Source: Micromussa lordhowensis
Taxonomy: Eukaryota > Cnidaria > Anthozoa > Scleractinia > Lobophylliidae
Direction: 5' to 3'
DNA length: 64,000 nt
Assembly (NCBI GenBank): GCA_964020085.1
Contig: OZ026604.1
Span: 27,026,393 to 27,090,392 of the forward strand
Part shown: positions 1 through 9,808 of the stretch, piece by piece
Position numbering within the stretch: position 1 is the stretch's first letter
Layout: each line of letters begins with the position of its first letter
Notes under the pieces: generated by a model
Seen by the model: only the letters and a program-made list of their open reading frames with translations
Databases searched by the model: none
What the model was told of the DNA's origin: nothing
Program-made: the position numbers and the translations under genes

Positions 1-1463
1 CCCTTGGAGCCACAGTTTTTAGTCTTGATAAACTGTAACCATAGTTCCATTTGACTTCATTTTTACAGTGGGATTGTCTTCCTTGCAATTGAAACAAAAT
101 AAGGAAAACAATGCCAGCAGCCGTGAATAGAATACAAGAAACTTGGCTTCATCTTTGCAGTGGGTGTCCTTATCAACCCTGTAAAATATAATGTAATTAT
201 AAGGGTAAGAGTCATATTTCCCTAGCATTTTTTCTCACCTACTTTGGTCCCCAGAAAACCCTGATATCAACCACATCTGATATATGGATTTGTCTCATCG
301 TCCTTCTCTTCATCATCGTCACATGGGTTCTCATGACCATTTTCCTCCATGAGTGACCAGTCAGGATCATTTTGATCATCAGCCATGTCCTCGTCACTTT
401 CGTCTGTCTCTTCTATTTCATCATCACTCTCTTTATCATTTACATTTTCCGTAGAATCCATTTCTTCACTACTTTCAGAGAAGGTAGGTTCTTGCTTCTG
501 CAAAGATATGGTGCAGATGATAGTGAAATACATGCAGAGAAAAATGCTATTTATTTGTGATTTCATGTAGAGTTAAACAACTTGTTGAATAAGTTTTCAA
601 AACTTTTATTGAAATATTTTCATTTCATTTTGTCATATAAAATTCCTTTACGAATGTGAATAGGAGAAAAGTACGATATAGGACTACGATAATTACATGA
701 CTGGTCATAATGTTATTCACAGGAGAAACAATTAAGTCAAACAATGCGCTATAGGACACTTACAGCCTTCAACTCCTTTATTTCCAGCCTCAGTTTCGCT
801 AGCTTTGCCTTCAGTTTGCTGTTGCGTTTTTGAAGCTGTCTCTTCTTCAAGTTGTTACTGGTACATTTCCTGCATGATGGTGCTGTTGACTTATGTTTGG
901 ATTTCACCTTTCGTGGAAGAGCTTAAACCGTCAGATGTCGACACATAGGCAGAGGATGACACGGACAAACATTCGGGCCATGGTGTTTCTTCGAAAAGCA
1001 TAGAGTCAGGTGACTCGGCGAGTGACTCTGAAGAAACATCTGGAGTCATCTTTTGCGGCTCACAGTTAATCTTAGAACTAGGATCCCTGGAAGTACAGGC
1101 TGGTGTAGGGCACTCGAGGTTTGTTGAAGATGATAGCGAAGACGACTGCAATGTAGGTGGTGGAGTTTCCTGGGGTACACTGGTGGCATTTAAAGTGTCT
1201 GTGTCCATAGCACACTTTTTCCTTTTGCGGCTCAGCAAAATGGAAGGGGTTACTTGTCGTAAAATCTAAAAGAAGTTGTACAAATATTATTTCTTTCTCG
1301 AATGAACTAAATTTTATTTAATTAGACCTTTACTTGCGGTGGGAAACATACTCAAAGAGACTAGCTAACAAGATAATAGATAGTAAGAGAAGCGATAACA
1401 TTTGCAAAAAATAGCCCTGCTTACTTGTCTTCGCTGTCTTGCACTCGCTTCATCGTTGATGGG
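1..1463 (-). pseudogene. THAP-domain gene, 3' part (exons downstream of the inserted element)
   Basis: This is the continuation of the THAP gene whose first coding part lies at 33018-33414. Read on the minus strand, the interrupted exon runs 1463-1425 and ends at a GTAAGC donor. The next exon starts at 1265 after a TTCTTTTAG acceptor in the same phase and runs to a GTAAGT donor at 763. It encodes a Ser/Thr/Pro-rich linker and then a Lys/Arg/Leu-rich predicted coiled coil (about 764-890). A frameshift separates linker and coiled coil near 895-910, because the linker frame stops at 891. A further exon starts at 497 (acceptor TTTGCAG, phase 0) and codes for a very acidic Asp/Glu stretch ending at 267. 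Another probable exon (about 1-178) has a block rich in Phe/Leu/Cys and the words TMVTV, and it leaves the window. Exon joins are inferred from splice consensus and frame. Confidence 0.6.
1460..1463. repeat. Target-site direct repeat TGGG, left copy
   Basis: TGGG lies directly before the left inverted end and recurs at 33018-33021 directly after the right one. With one copy removed the host THAP codons join in frame. It may be a target duplication, or the crossover overlap of a tyrosine recombinase acting on a circular form. Confidence 0.75.
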
Positions 1464-1498
1464 TAGTAGTTATATATGTTGGGAATTATCCCCGTTCC

Positions 1499-1545
1499 AG
1501 ATTAGGTGGATTAGGTGCCTATGGATTAGGTGGATTAGGTGCCTA
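1499..1545. promoter_or_regulatory. Subterminal GATTAGGT repeats, left end
   Basis: Four GATTAGGT words occur as two 24-bp copies about 35 bp from the element tip. Each contains TTAGG, similar to the animal telomere repeat. The same array is inverted at 32936-32983. This is a candidate binding site for the telobox-like Myb domain of the element's recombinase (inference). Confidence 0.5.
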
Positions 1546-1791
1546 GTCCATGACGTCACAACATACCTTCCTGCATACTAATTTGGATTAGGTTTACTAA
1601 TAAGCGTCAGTCCAGAACAGTAAAAACAATAGGCTTGCCCAGACTTGCCCGTTACTAGTGAACCCTGATTGGCTCATGAGAAATCTGTTATGTGTTCAAA
1701 TTATAAGCGCGCTTTCTCTTGGTAGCGTCACTATTGCAATTCGTTTGCTGGGAAAATTTATCTCCGATTTTTCGAAACGTTAATCGTGAAG

Positions 1792-1875
1792 ATGGCTTGC
1801 TTGAGCGTAAAAGACATCGAATCTATCATGCTTTTATCTGACTTTGGCGACGAGCGAGAATTAATTCTTAGCTAA
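1792..1875 (+). CDS. Small open frame in the left TIR (27 codons)
   Basis: The frame begins MACLSVKDIE and includes LLSDFGDERE before TAA at 1873. The right TIR carries an inverted homologue starting at 32605 (minus strand) with conservative changes, which runs into the assembly gap. An AT-rich TATA-like ATTATAAG lies about 85 bp upstream. Both copies point inward. It could be a first coding exon, but no clear GT donor is visible at its end, so a short peptide or remnant is equally possible. Confidence 0.35.
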   Translation: MACLSVKDIESIMLLSDFGDERELILS

Positions 1876-2051
1876 CTGCTCGAGGTTTTCGCTCCGTTAG
1901 TCACGCACTAAACTCTACTTTCGCTCTAGATTTGCATACAAACTCGAATGGAAAAGCCCATGGGACAGCTCTACCATTGAAATGACAACAATAGAAGTTC
2001 GGAGGACTAATTAATTTAAACACGCGACAATAAATTGTTTTCTTAAGAAAC

Positions 2052-2057
2052 TTTATT
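2052..2057 (-). terminator. AATAAA polyadenylation signal for the zinc-ribbon gene
   Basis: TTTATT on the plus strand reads AATAAA on the minus strand, about 170 bases after the gene's stop and inside the TIR. Its mirror image at 32135 serves the ATPase gene. Confidence 0.5.
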
Positions 2058-2228
2058 GCTTGTTTATAGTGAATACACAGATTTGAAATGAATACACCAA
2101 AATTAATACAACTACAACATGTTTATGAGCAAAGTATCAGGAAATCATTCGCAATCGCCGCGCTAAAACAACACACACGTCATTAGACTTTCAAACAACT
2201 TTATTTAAATAATAACGATATAACAAAA

Positions 2229-3050
2229 TCAGTTTTTATCGTCACTCGCGGGAAAATATAACCTCACTTTCGATGTTTTTATGTTTTCGTGACTCACTGC
2301 ACCGCAGTCATTACAACGAGCAAAGGCTTCTTTTATATGTTCGCTGTCAAGCGGAGAATCGTAACCACAAATGGGACAAATAGTAATGTTAGCGTCCCAA
2401 AAGCATCTGGGACACTTTACCACCGCAGTTACGGACACATTCCAGTTTTGACAATGGTGACATGGTTTCGAGGACTCTTTTTGAATGATTCCCTCTTGGT
2501 CAGACTCGCTATCACTTTCTGCATCATTGCTTTCAGATTGACTTTCCTCTTCCGCACTACTGTCGCTACTATCGCTACGGTCACTGTCATCATCACCTTC
2601 GCCTTCGTTCTCTCTATTAACCTTTTCTTTTTCTAGTAAATCGCTCAAAATTTTCTTGTTTTTTATTAAATGCTTGTCAACTCCTAACTCTGTCAGACCA
2701 TCCAGGAAAGTATTAAGCGCTCTGGGTTTGATTACCTCCTCGTTATGAGGGAGCAATACGTATTCCACCAACTCAGCGATGTTTGTTATGGGAATTATGC
2801 GATTTTTTCGAAGTAATTGCCCACGTGGAGTCCAAAACAGAACATCCTTGGAAGCAGCCATACTGTGTAGCAAGTCAGAAGCGCGTTTTCTGGAAACGGT
2901 TTGTGAGAGATTCTCTAACACATCTTTAATTCGTGGTTCCTCGTCATTGCTCTGCTCATCTTCAGAGACATCTGTCGCGCCTGCTTCCTCAAAAGGCTCC
3001 ATTTCACCTTCTCCAATTTCTTCATCATCCCAATGTACCTTTCGCTTCAT
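2229..3050 (-). CDS. Acidic double zinc-ribbon protein
   Basis: This 273-residue protein has an acidic N-terminus (about 1-40) and a predicted globular block (about 40-145) that includes RKRASDLLHSM and WTPRGQLL. A long Ser/Asp/Glu-rich linker follows (about 148-190), then a C-terminal region with four C-x2-C pairs (CHHC, CPRC, CPIC, CNDC) that could form two zinc ribbons. The start follows a TATA box by about 60 bp. It is transcribed outward toward the left TIR, mirror-like to the ATPase at the other end. Zinc ribbons with acidic linkers occur in transcription and replication factors, but I do not recognise the family, so the function is unknown. Confidence 0.75.
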   Translation of the reverse strand: MKRKVHWDDEEIGEGEMEPFEEAGATDVSEDEQSNDEEPRIKDVLENLSQTVSRKRASDLLHSMAASKDVLFWTPRGQLLRKNRIIPITNIAELVEYVLLPHNEEVIKPRALNTFLDGLTELGVDKHLIKNKKILSDLLEKEKVNRENEGEGDDDSDRSDSSDSSAEEESQSESNDAESDSESDQEGIIQKESSKPCHHCQNWNVSVTAVVKCPRCFWDANITICPICGYDSPLDSEHIKEAFARCNDCGAVSHENIKTSKVRLYFPASDDKN

Positions 3051-3111
3051 GCCCGAACCGCACTCGTCAAAAGAAGATATGAAATGATTAATCTCGTTAA
3101 GGGTTATTGCA

Positions 3112-3117
3112 TTTATA
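3112..3117 (-). promoter_or_regulatory. TATA box of the zinc-ribbon gene
   Basis: CTATAAATGC on the minus strand, about 62 bp before the ATG at 3050. It overlaps the end of the upstream small gene. Confidence 0.5.
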
Positions 3118-3388
3118 GCAGAAGAAATCCCAAGCTACTTATAACCGGGGGCAACAAGTCTTGGATAAATCCACCACCCTCTTGCACAAGAACATCCTTA
3201 TATGGATGCAATTTCTGCCTGTTTTCTTCGGGAAAGGGGATGTATCCCTTGAGCACATTGTATAAAACTAGAACTAATGCGTGAACTTGTTGTGGAGTGG
3301 CAGTCCCTAATAGAAACTCGCATTGATGGGAAGGGCAATGGGCTAACAGTTGAAGAAAACCACGGTTGTTCTTTACTACCCGAGACAT
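3113..3388 (-). CDS. Small core-like protein shared with Polintons
   Basis: This 91-residue protein matches in pattern the Polinton protein at 44450-44770: an N-terminal basic residue run, FL..L, LL..A, Q at the next helix, N.LK..IP, KL..+K.VL, and a Gly-rich GGGF near the end. Here the C-terminus is a hydrophobic stretch (LLPPVISSLGFLLL), giving a possible membrane or virion-packing helix. Such small proteins are common in Polinton/adintovirus-like elements and are thought to be virion or core components, without firm function. It lies just upstream of the zinc-ribbon gene on the same strand. Confidence 0.6.
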   Translation of the reverse strand: MSRVVKNNRGFLQLLAHCPSHQCEFLLGTATPQQVHALVLVLYNVLKGYIPFPEENRQKLHPYKDVLVQEGGGFIQDLLPPVISSLGFLLL

Positions 3389-3477
3389 AATTGCAGACTA
3401 AACTAGAGACACACGTTAACGGTTTTTAAAGAATTGTGCTGGTTGTAGTTTAATTGTCTTAATGAAACAATAGAATT

Positions 3478-3760
3478 GTGGAGGAGGAGGAGAAAATACA
3501 ATAGAATTGAGGAGGAGGAGGGAAAACAATAGAATTGAGGAGGAGGAGGAGGAGGAAGGAAAACAATAGAATTGAGGAGGAGGAAGAGGAGGGAAAACAA
3601 TAGAATTGAGGAGGAGGACGACGACAAGGAGGAGGAGGAGGAGGAGGAGGAGGAGGAGGAGGAGGAAGGAAAACAATAGAATTGAGGAGGAGGAGGAGGA
3701 GGAGGGAAAACAATAGAATTGAGGAGGAGGAAGAGGAGGAAAACAATAGAATCGTTTCCC
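3478..3760. repeat. GGA/GAG satellite with ACAATAGAATTG spacers
   Basis: Runs of GAG/GGA triplets alternate with ACAATAGAATTG. The tract is purine-only over long stretches on the plus strand and can adopt triplex structure. The spacer TAGAATTG resembles the TAGAATCG found at every tandem-unit joint. Long frames here are Ser/Pro-rich repeat translations and not genes. Confidence 0.9.
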
Positions 3761-3859
3761 AAATGTCCCCGTTCCCTTAGTGACTTTAAGAATATACTTA
3801 ATATTTATAAGCCATACTTACAGTAATAAAGAGAAGACTACATAGTTAACATATTCATA

Positions 3860-4151
3860 TCTCCGTAAAATCCTTAAAATCCGTGTCAATTAGAATATCT
3901 TACTAAGTGGCCGACTGCCATTTGAAACTGGAAGTTCACACCCTCTCTAAAAGATCCAAATAGGACGGAATTCACGGATTTTGCGGAATTGCTTGCCAGA
4001 CTGGCATTTAGAACTGGAAGTTTAGACTGTCACAAAAAATATCCAAATGCAGTGGATTTCACGGATTTTGCGGAAATGTTTTTATTTAAATATATATATA
4101 CATACTTACAGTTCAAAAGAAAAGTAATTGATTATTATTATTATTTTTATT

Positions 4152-4182
<31 letters not shown>

Positions 4183-4566
4183 TTATTATTATTAAGAAAT
4201 TCAAAAAAGGACCTTAAATTACAATAGGAATTATCATACAATTTTAATTTTTTTTATTATTATCATTATTATTATTATTATTATTATTATTTAAATCTTA
4301 GATACTTACAGTAAAAAAGAGAGGTATTAATAATAATACTTATGGTATCCGCAAAATCCGTGAAATCCGTTGCATATAGAGAACTCTTATCAATTGGACA
4401 ACTGTCATTTTAAACTGTAAGTTGCTGTAGCACTCTCATCCGCAAAATCCGTGAAATCCGCCACTGTTAGGAAATATTATCAATTTGCTAACAGTCATGT
4501 CAAACTGTAAGTTGAAGAGCTCTAAAAGAAAACTCTATATAGGTCGGATCTCACGGATTTTGCAGA
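3860..4566. repeat. Non-coding head of the unit: CACGGATTTTGCGG motifs and ATT microsatellites
   Basis: The motif CACGGATTTTGCGG and its reverse CCGCAAAATCCGTG recur about five times in both orientations, mixed with ATACTTACAGTAA words and (ATT)n tracts. The same head is repeated at about 8878-10080, 14921-15535 and 20377-21007. A related motif (TTTCCGTGAAATCC) is found in the palindrome at 25978-26783. It may derive from a foldback element or act as a protein-binding array. I see no credible gene in it. Confidence 0.6.
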
Positions 4567-4830
4567 AGTGTACGAGAACTAATTAATATTTTGTTTGCAG
4601 TTGACTTGATTTTCTGTGCTAACTGTTGCCTTTGTGGACTTCATTGGCATTTCAGAAGAGTTTAGCTCAAAAATGAATAAGGTTTCGAGACTGCTATGAA
4701 CGGAACGATAAAAAACTTCTCCTTTTAAACATGCCCTTGTACAGAAATATTTTGATTTTACCAGAGTTCTTGTTACCTTTAGTGTTAACCAAAGCCTCAA
4801 TAGGCACCTTTTTCTGTTGTGTGGTATACC

Positions 4831-5500
4831 ATTGTTCGGTTTTATGCTACATAAGTCCAATAGTTGCTGGGAAGTGTAGCATCGTGAGTGCAAAATGCGT
4901 TTGTAAAGTTACCGAAGATGGGTTTCAAACGGCGTGGAACAACGTGTGTAAGACACGAGAACTTTGCGACGAGGCCATCTTTGGTGTGTATTTGTCTAAA
5001 CTGCGCTTTCGCCGCTCGTTTGATTCATAAATATCTTGGAGATGTCTAAAGTCAATGTTCTTGTACTTTTAACAGGAGTTCGAAACGTGGCGTTTTTCTT
5101 TTCTGCAATAAGTGCACAAGGACCCCCAAAGGGTAAGGGGAAAAAGCAAGCAAGCGCGCCAGACCCCCAAAGTGATGACAGTAATGATGAAGTCGTAACA
5201 CCAAGTCAAGTTGCCAGCAACGCAAGTCCAGTATGGCTTTCGAATCATTCGACTGTAGTAGACGAGAAACTACGTCCCACAATCAACTATTGGATAGCAT
5301 TGACTACGCCCAACGGGGCCCCTGCAAACCCCATCTTCATACACCGTGCGCTTCTAGATTGTGACGAAGACAATGTAACAATAGAATTACTAAGTACTTT
5401 TCTAGCCAGCAATAGAGGACAGATCATTCGAAGAGTTATGTTTATTACACCTCTTAAACGAGGTATTGTGAATAAAATTGCAAGAATCATTAACTTTTGA
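4831..5500 (+). pseudogene. Unit 1 copy of the spliced gene, lacking promoter and start
   Basis: The sequence from 4835 onward matches the intact copies at 10873-11540, but the preceding 520 bp with TATA box, ATG and first codons is missing. The second exon (about 5076-5500) is intact. The copy is probably not expressed as the full protein. Confidence 0.6.
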
Positions 5501-5586
5501 AATGAATTGGTCACGGTATTGCAATTTTTAGTTTAACGCAAAAGCACGATAAGCTTTCTGAGTAGCAGATATGTGTTCAGTTCAGT

Positions 5587-7302
5587 TCAGGTGTATGGCC
5601 CCGATAAAAATTTGAGTCCCGCCCTTTTCTTTAGAGAGTCTGCTGTTCTTCCCTCTTGAAATTTCAAATCCGAATCTCTCAGAATAGCCGTCCACTGTCC
5701 ATATCCATGTCTATTAATTCCTTTCTTGAGAAGATCGTCCTCATCTGCCGTGAATTTCATCACCCGATGAAGTTTCCTCTGAATACGCAGGTTCTCAACT
5801 TTCCTGGGGGGAGACAAGCTTGCCTTTTCCGTAGTGTCAACCGAGAGTGTCGGGCTTAAAGTTGAATCACCAAACCTCGCCTGCACGTCTTCGTCTACTT
5901 CTGAACCCTTGCTTCCTTGAAGCTTTTGTAGACACTCGTGAGCCTTCACGGCAACTTCGCGCGATCTCCGCTTTTGATAGTGAACTTTGGCAACAGCAGA
6001 ACTGTGTTTTTGGTCTTCCGACAATATCCTTTGCTCTTCGCTGGTGAGCTGATTGAGGCTTTCCGTTTCGACAATTTGGCGATAACGCGTAGGATGAATG
6101 TATTTTCCAATTGCATCAAACACCAGTTTGCTCATGATCTCGCCCAATTTACCATGTTGACCTCCATTTCTGTTGACGAGAACGAAGTCACACTGGGGTT
6201 TAAGCAATGGTCTGACGTAAGACATGTAGCCATTGAGCACTTGCATGTTTGCATCGGACAGAATCAAAGAATCGAATCCATACTTTCCAGCAGTCTTGAA
6301 CGTTTTCTGATCAATGAATCCACCCTTTTCCTTAGCTGCAGTAATCATTTCCACCGTCAAATATTGATAAGTCATGGGACGTGATCCCTTCACTTTGATG
6401 AACAGATACATGGCTACAAACCTCGTGGCGAATGTCAAGTCTGAGGGGTTAACTTGAGCTGGACTCGATTTGCAAATCTTCACGGTATTCTCGTAGCGCG
6501 GCAGATGGAACTTCACGACTTCCAACAATTCCTCCATTGTTGCCCAGTGGCCTCTTGCTTCCAGTGTCTCAATGTCTAAATCTTGTGTCCACTGCAATCT
6601 CATCATCTTTGCAACTGTCTTTCACGCTCTTTTGAGGTACAACTCTGTTGCAGAGAATTTTTGAAAAACGGCCTCTGATGCGCCATGAAGTTTTCTGAAG
6701 TCGATCATTTCAGAAATAGCATCTATGTAGCCCAAACGTCCACCATGGCCGAGCTTGCAGTCGTCTTGTAAGTAGTCGATAAACTTGAACAACAAATTTG
6801 GAGAACACAAACCAAAGTCCACCACGTCAAAAGTCAACTCTTCCTCGTCTTCACAACAAAAGCTAAGAAACTTGAAGCATCTTGTAACTATCTGTTGGGC
6901 TGCACGATCTTTCTTGTAACCGCCACCACTTCCAGTCAACCATTTCGTGAATACTTCGCCAATGTCACACGATAACGAAAACGAGGGAAGTAACTTCACG
7001 GCATGCTTTGTGGTCTCACTTGTTTGATCTTGAATAGTGTTCATCATTGAAACATTTCTTGCTAGCTTTAGTGAATCTGTGATTTCTGTCAAATTGGGCT
7101 TTTCATCAAAATAAAAGAACCAACTGTGCTTGTTATTAACATGTTTTCTGCACCCTCTTTGACTGTGAAATCCATCATGCTCACACTCTTGTATTGGGCA
7201 GTGAAACAAGCTGTCGGTTTCATCCTTTTCCAAGTGAAGCCGTTTCGGTTTGGGTGATGCTCCATCGATATCCGACCAATTGACTTTGCACTTCTTGCTC
7301 AT
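5587..7302 (-). pseudogene. C2H2-tyrosine recombinase-Myb, copy 1 (nonsense)
   Basis: Same gene as the intact copies, but codon 227, an Arg CGA in units 2-4, is TGA here (near 6619-6621), splitting the frame into 226- and 339-residue parts. The catalytic residues and Myb domain lie downstream of the stop, so this copy should be inactive. The change is a C-to-T transition at a CpG. Confidence 0.85.
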
Positions 7303-7535
7303 TTTGGCTTTTTAAGAGCATTTGGCCAACACGATCTCCTTGAAAGCTGAACCATAATCAAGGAGCGGATGACAAGCAAAGGAACTGCATATATGTTTAT
7401 ATTTGCCAAGGCATGCCCTTACTTGCCCGCCCTCATTACTATTGTGCAAAATTCATGACAGTGACATGCAAGCAAACTCGCCCAAGCAGGTCTGAGAGTG
7501 CCCTATTGTTTGCCTCATTTACAAAGGGTACTTTA

Positions 7536-8485
7536 ATTTGGGAACAACATGGGAATGCATAGAAAACTGGTCCGAAATATGTTTCCAGATGACCAATTTG
7601 GGAACAATATGTTCTCTTCACATAGAGGAACTTGGAACAAAAAGTGTCCTACATTAGCAATTTGGGAACAATGTGTTCCATTCACAGATAGGAACTCGGA
7701 ACAAAACAGTCCTAAGTGAACAATTTAGGAACAATGTGTTCCATTTACAGAGAGGAACTCGGAACAAAACAGTCCCAAATGATCAATTTGGGAACAATGT
7801 CTTCCATTTACAGAGAGGAACTCGGAACAAAACAGTCCTAAATGATCAATTGGGGGAACAATGTGTTCCATATGCAGAGAGGAACTCGGAACAAAACAGT
7901 CCTGAATGAACAATTTAGGAACAATGTGTTCCATTTTACAGAGAGGAACTCGGAACAAAACAGTCCTAAATGAACAATTTGGGAACAATGTGTTCCATTC
8001 GCAGAGAGGAACTCGGAACAAAACAGTCCTAAATGACCAATTTGGCAACAATGTGTTCCATTCGCAGAGAGGAACTCGGAACAAAACAGTCCTAAATGAA
8101 CAATTTAGGAACAATGTGTTCCATTTACAGAGAGGAACTCGGAACAAAACAGTCCTAAATGACTAATTTGGGAACAATGTGTTCCATTCACAGAGAGGAA
8201 CTCGGAACAAAACAGTCCTAAATGACCAATTTGGGAACAATGTGTTCCATTCACAGAGAGGAACTCGGAACAAAACAGTCCTAATTTATCAATTTAGGAA
8301 CAATGTGTTCCATGCACTGATAGGAATTCGGAACAAAACAGTCCTAATTTATCAATTTAGGAACAATGTGTTCCATGCACTGATAGGAATTCGGAACAAA
8401 ACAGTCCTAATTTATCAATTTAGGAACAATGTGTTCCATTTACAATTGGGAACTCGGAACGAAATGTTCCCCTTTTACACTAGAG
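7536..8485. repeat. 63-bp minisatellite, array 1
   Basis: About 14 copies of a 63-bp unit containing GGAACTCGGAAC and the inverted repeat GGAACA-n3-TGTTCC. The period is 21 codons, and most copies have no stop in one frame on each strand, which creates long spurious-looking open frames. It lies on the 5' side of the recombinase gene. Candidate iteron-like binding array; function unknown. Confidence 0.9.
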
Positions 8486-9183
8486 TGAACGTTTTGTTCC
8501 TATCTTGTAAAAAATCTGGTCCTCTTATAGTCAACAGGAACACAAAAACGAGGAACAGTCGATACTAGAGGAACGTTCCTTTTGGAATATAGAAACAGCC
8601 AACGAAACTTAAAATCAGCGAAAAAACAAGTCAAAGACTAAAGAAAAGCTCAAAAATGTGTAAGCCAAGCGCTTAGGTAAAATGGAAACAATCTTCAAAA
8701 TCTGGTGAAGTTCTTTTCACTCAAAGGTAGCAAAACGCGCTATGATGAATTTTTGGGAAATGTATAGAATCGTTTCCCAAATGTCCCCGTTCCCTTAGTG
8801 ACTTTAAGAATATACTTAATATTTATAAGCCATACTTACAGTAATAAAGAGAAGACTACATAGTTAACATATTCATATCTCCGTAAAATCCTTAAAATCC
8901 GTGTCAATTAGAATATCTTACTAAGTGGCCGACTGCCATTTGAAACTGGAAGTTCACACCCTCTCTAAAAGATCCAAATAGGACGGAATTCACGGATTTT
9001 GCGGAATTGCTTGCCAGACTGGCATTTAGAACTGGAAGTTTAGACTGTCACAAAAAATATCCAAATGCAGTGGATTTCACGGATTTTGCGGAAATGTTTT
9101 TATTTAAATATATATATACATACTTACAGTTCAAAAGAAAAGTAATTGATTATTATTATTATTTTTATTATTATTATTATTAT

Positions 9184-9755
9184 TATAATAATAATAACTT
9201 TATTAAGAAATTCAAAAAAGGACCTTAAATTACAATAGGAATTATCATACAATTTTAAATTATATCATGTTGTTTACAAATTTAAAAAAAAAACTCAATA
9301 TACGACAACAATGCTAACTATTACAAAGCTATTCACGTTAAAATTCTATTTACAATAAAGAAAAAGAACAATAATGTTAAAAAAAAAAAAAAAAAAAAAA
9401 CGTCACATTCATATATATGTGTAATACTTTGTTAAAATTTGGTACAGCTAAAATTTAGATGCCGGCAGTGGCGACATTAATCCGACAATCGTCAAGAAAG
9501 TCTCCTATATTCCGGAAGGGTACTCGGGTCCCCCTTACGCACGCATGTACTGATCTTAAAAGTTCAAATGAGATGACAGTTCTGAGCCAATTAATGACGT
9601 TGTTATAGGGCTCACCATCCTTCTGTACTAACTTGTCTGCTAAGTGCTTAAGAAAACGTTGGCACTCATATCCCATCCCACCGTTCGTTCCGAAAACCAA
9701 GGGTGTAAAGGATCCCATCTCGACATCAAGCACTCGTTGCTGATATTTATTATTA
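9184..9755 (-). mobile_element. LINE 3' fragment inserted in unit 2
   Basis: A roughly 570-bp segment absent from units 3-4 carries a minus-strand frame (9455-9733) with ETGSFTP-like words (VEMGSFTPLVFGTNGGMG, FELLRSVHACVRG). This is the C-terminal end typical of non-LTR retrotransposon reverse transcriptases in cnidarians. It sits in an ATT microsatellite. Unit 1 keeps about 60 bp of the same insertion at 4193-4250. Confidence 0.6.
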
Positions 9756-9773
9756 TTTTTATTATTATTATTA

Positions 9774-9808
<35 letters not shown>

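Larger units (their letters stand above)
1464..2170. repeat. Left terminal inverted repeat of the recombinase element
   Basis: The reverse complement recurs at 32045-33017 with substitutions and indels. Shared blocks include the terminal TAGTAGTTATATATG, the TTAGGT repeats, a small open frame beginning MACLSVKDIE, and the AATAAA-containing inner end. The right arm is longer, with extra sequence around 32620-32720 plus an assembly gap. The arms have therefore diverged and the element is not brand new. Confidence 0.85.
3750..8765. repeat. Tandem unit 1 (5.02 kb)
   Basis: The first of four near-identical units, beginning at TAGAATCG|TTTCCC. It lacks about 520 bp at 4834 that other units have (promoter and first codons of the spliced gene). 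It keeps only a short remnant of the LINE insertion seen in unit 2, and its recombinase carries a nonsense codon. Confidence 0.9.

Noticed and set aside
3403..3762. Long Ser/Leu/Pro/Phe repeat frames on the minus strand
   Set aside because: They are translations of the GGA satellite in three frames and lack any complex sequence.
5656..6384. Plus-strand frames opposite the recombinase gene in each unit
   Set aside because: They are antisense to a gene with recognisable catalytic and DNA-binding domains and show no features of their own.
7536..8485. CRISPR-like array
   Set aside because: Repeats and spacers are not separable; the whole 63-bp unit repeats, and the context is eukaryotic.
7673..8568. 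Open frames with 21-residue repeats (NVFHSQRGTRNKTVL type) on both strands
   Set aside because: The 63-bp period is divisible by three and free of stops, so both strands stay open by chance of the repeat unit; no start, promoter or unique domain supports a protein.
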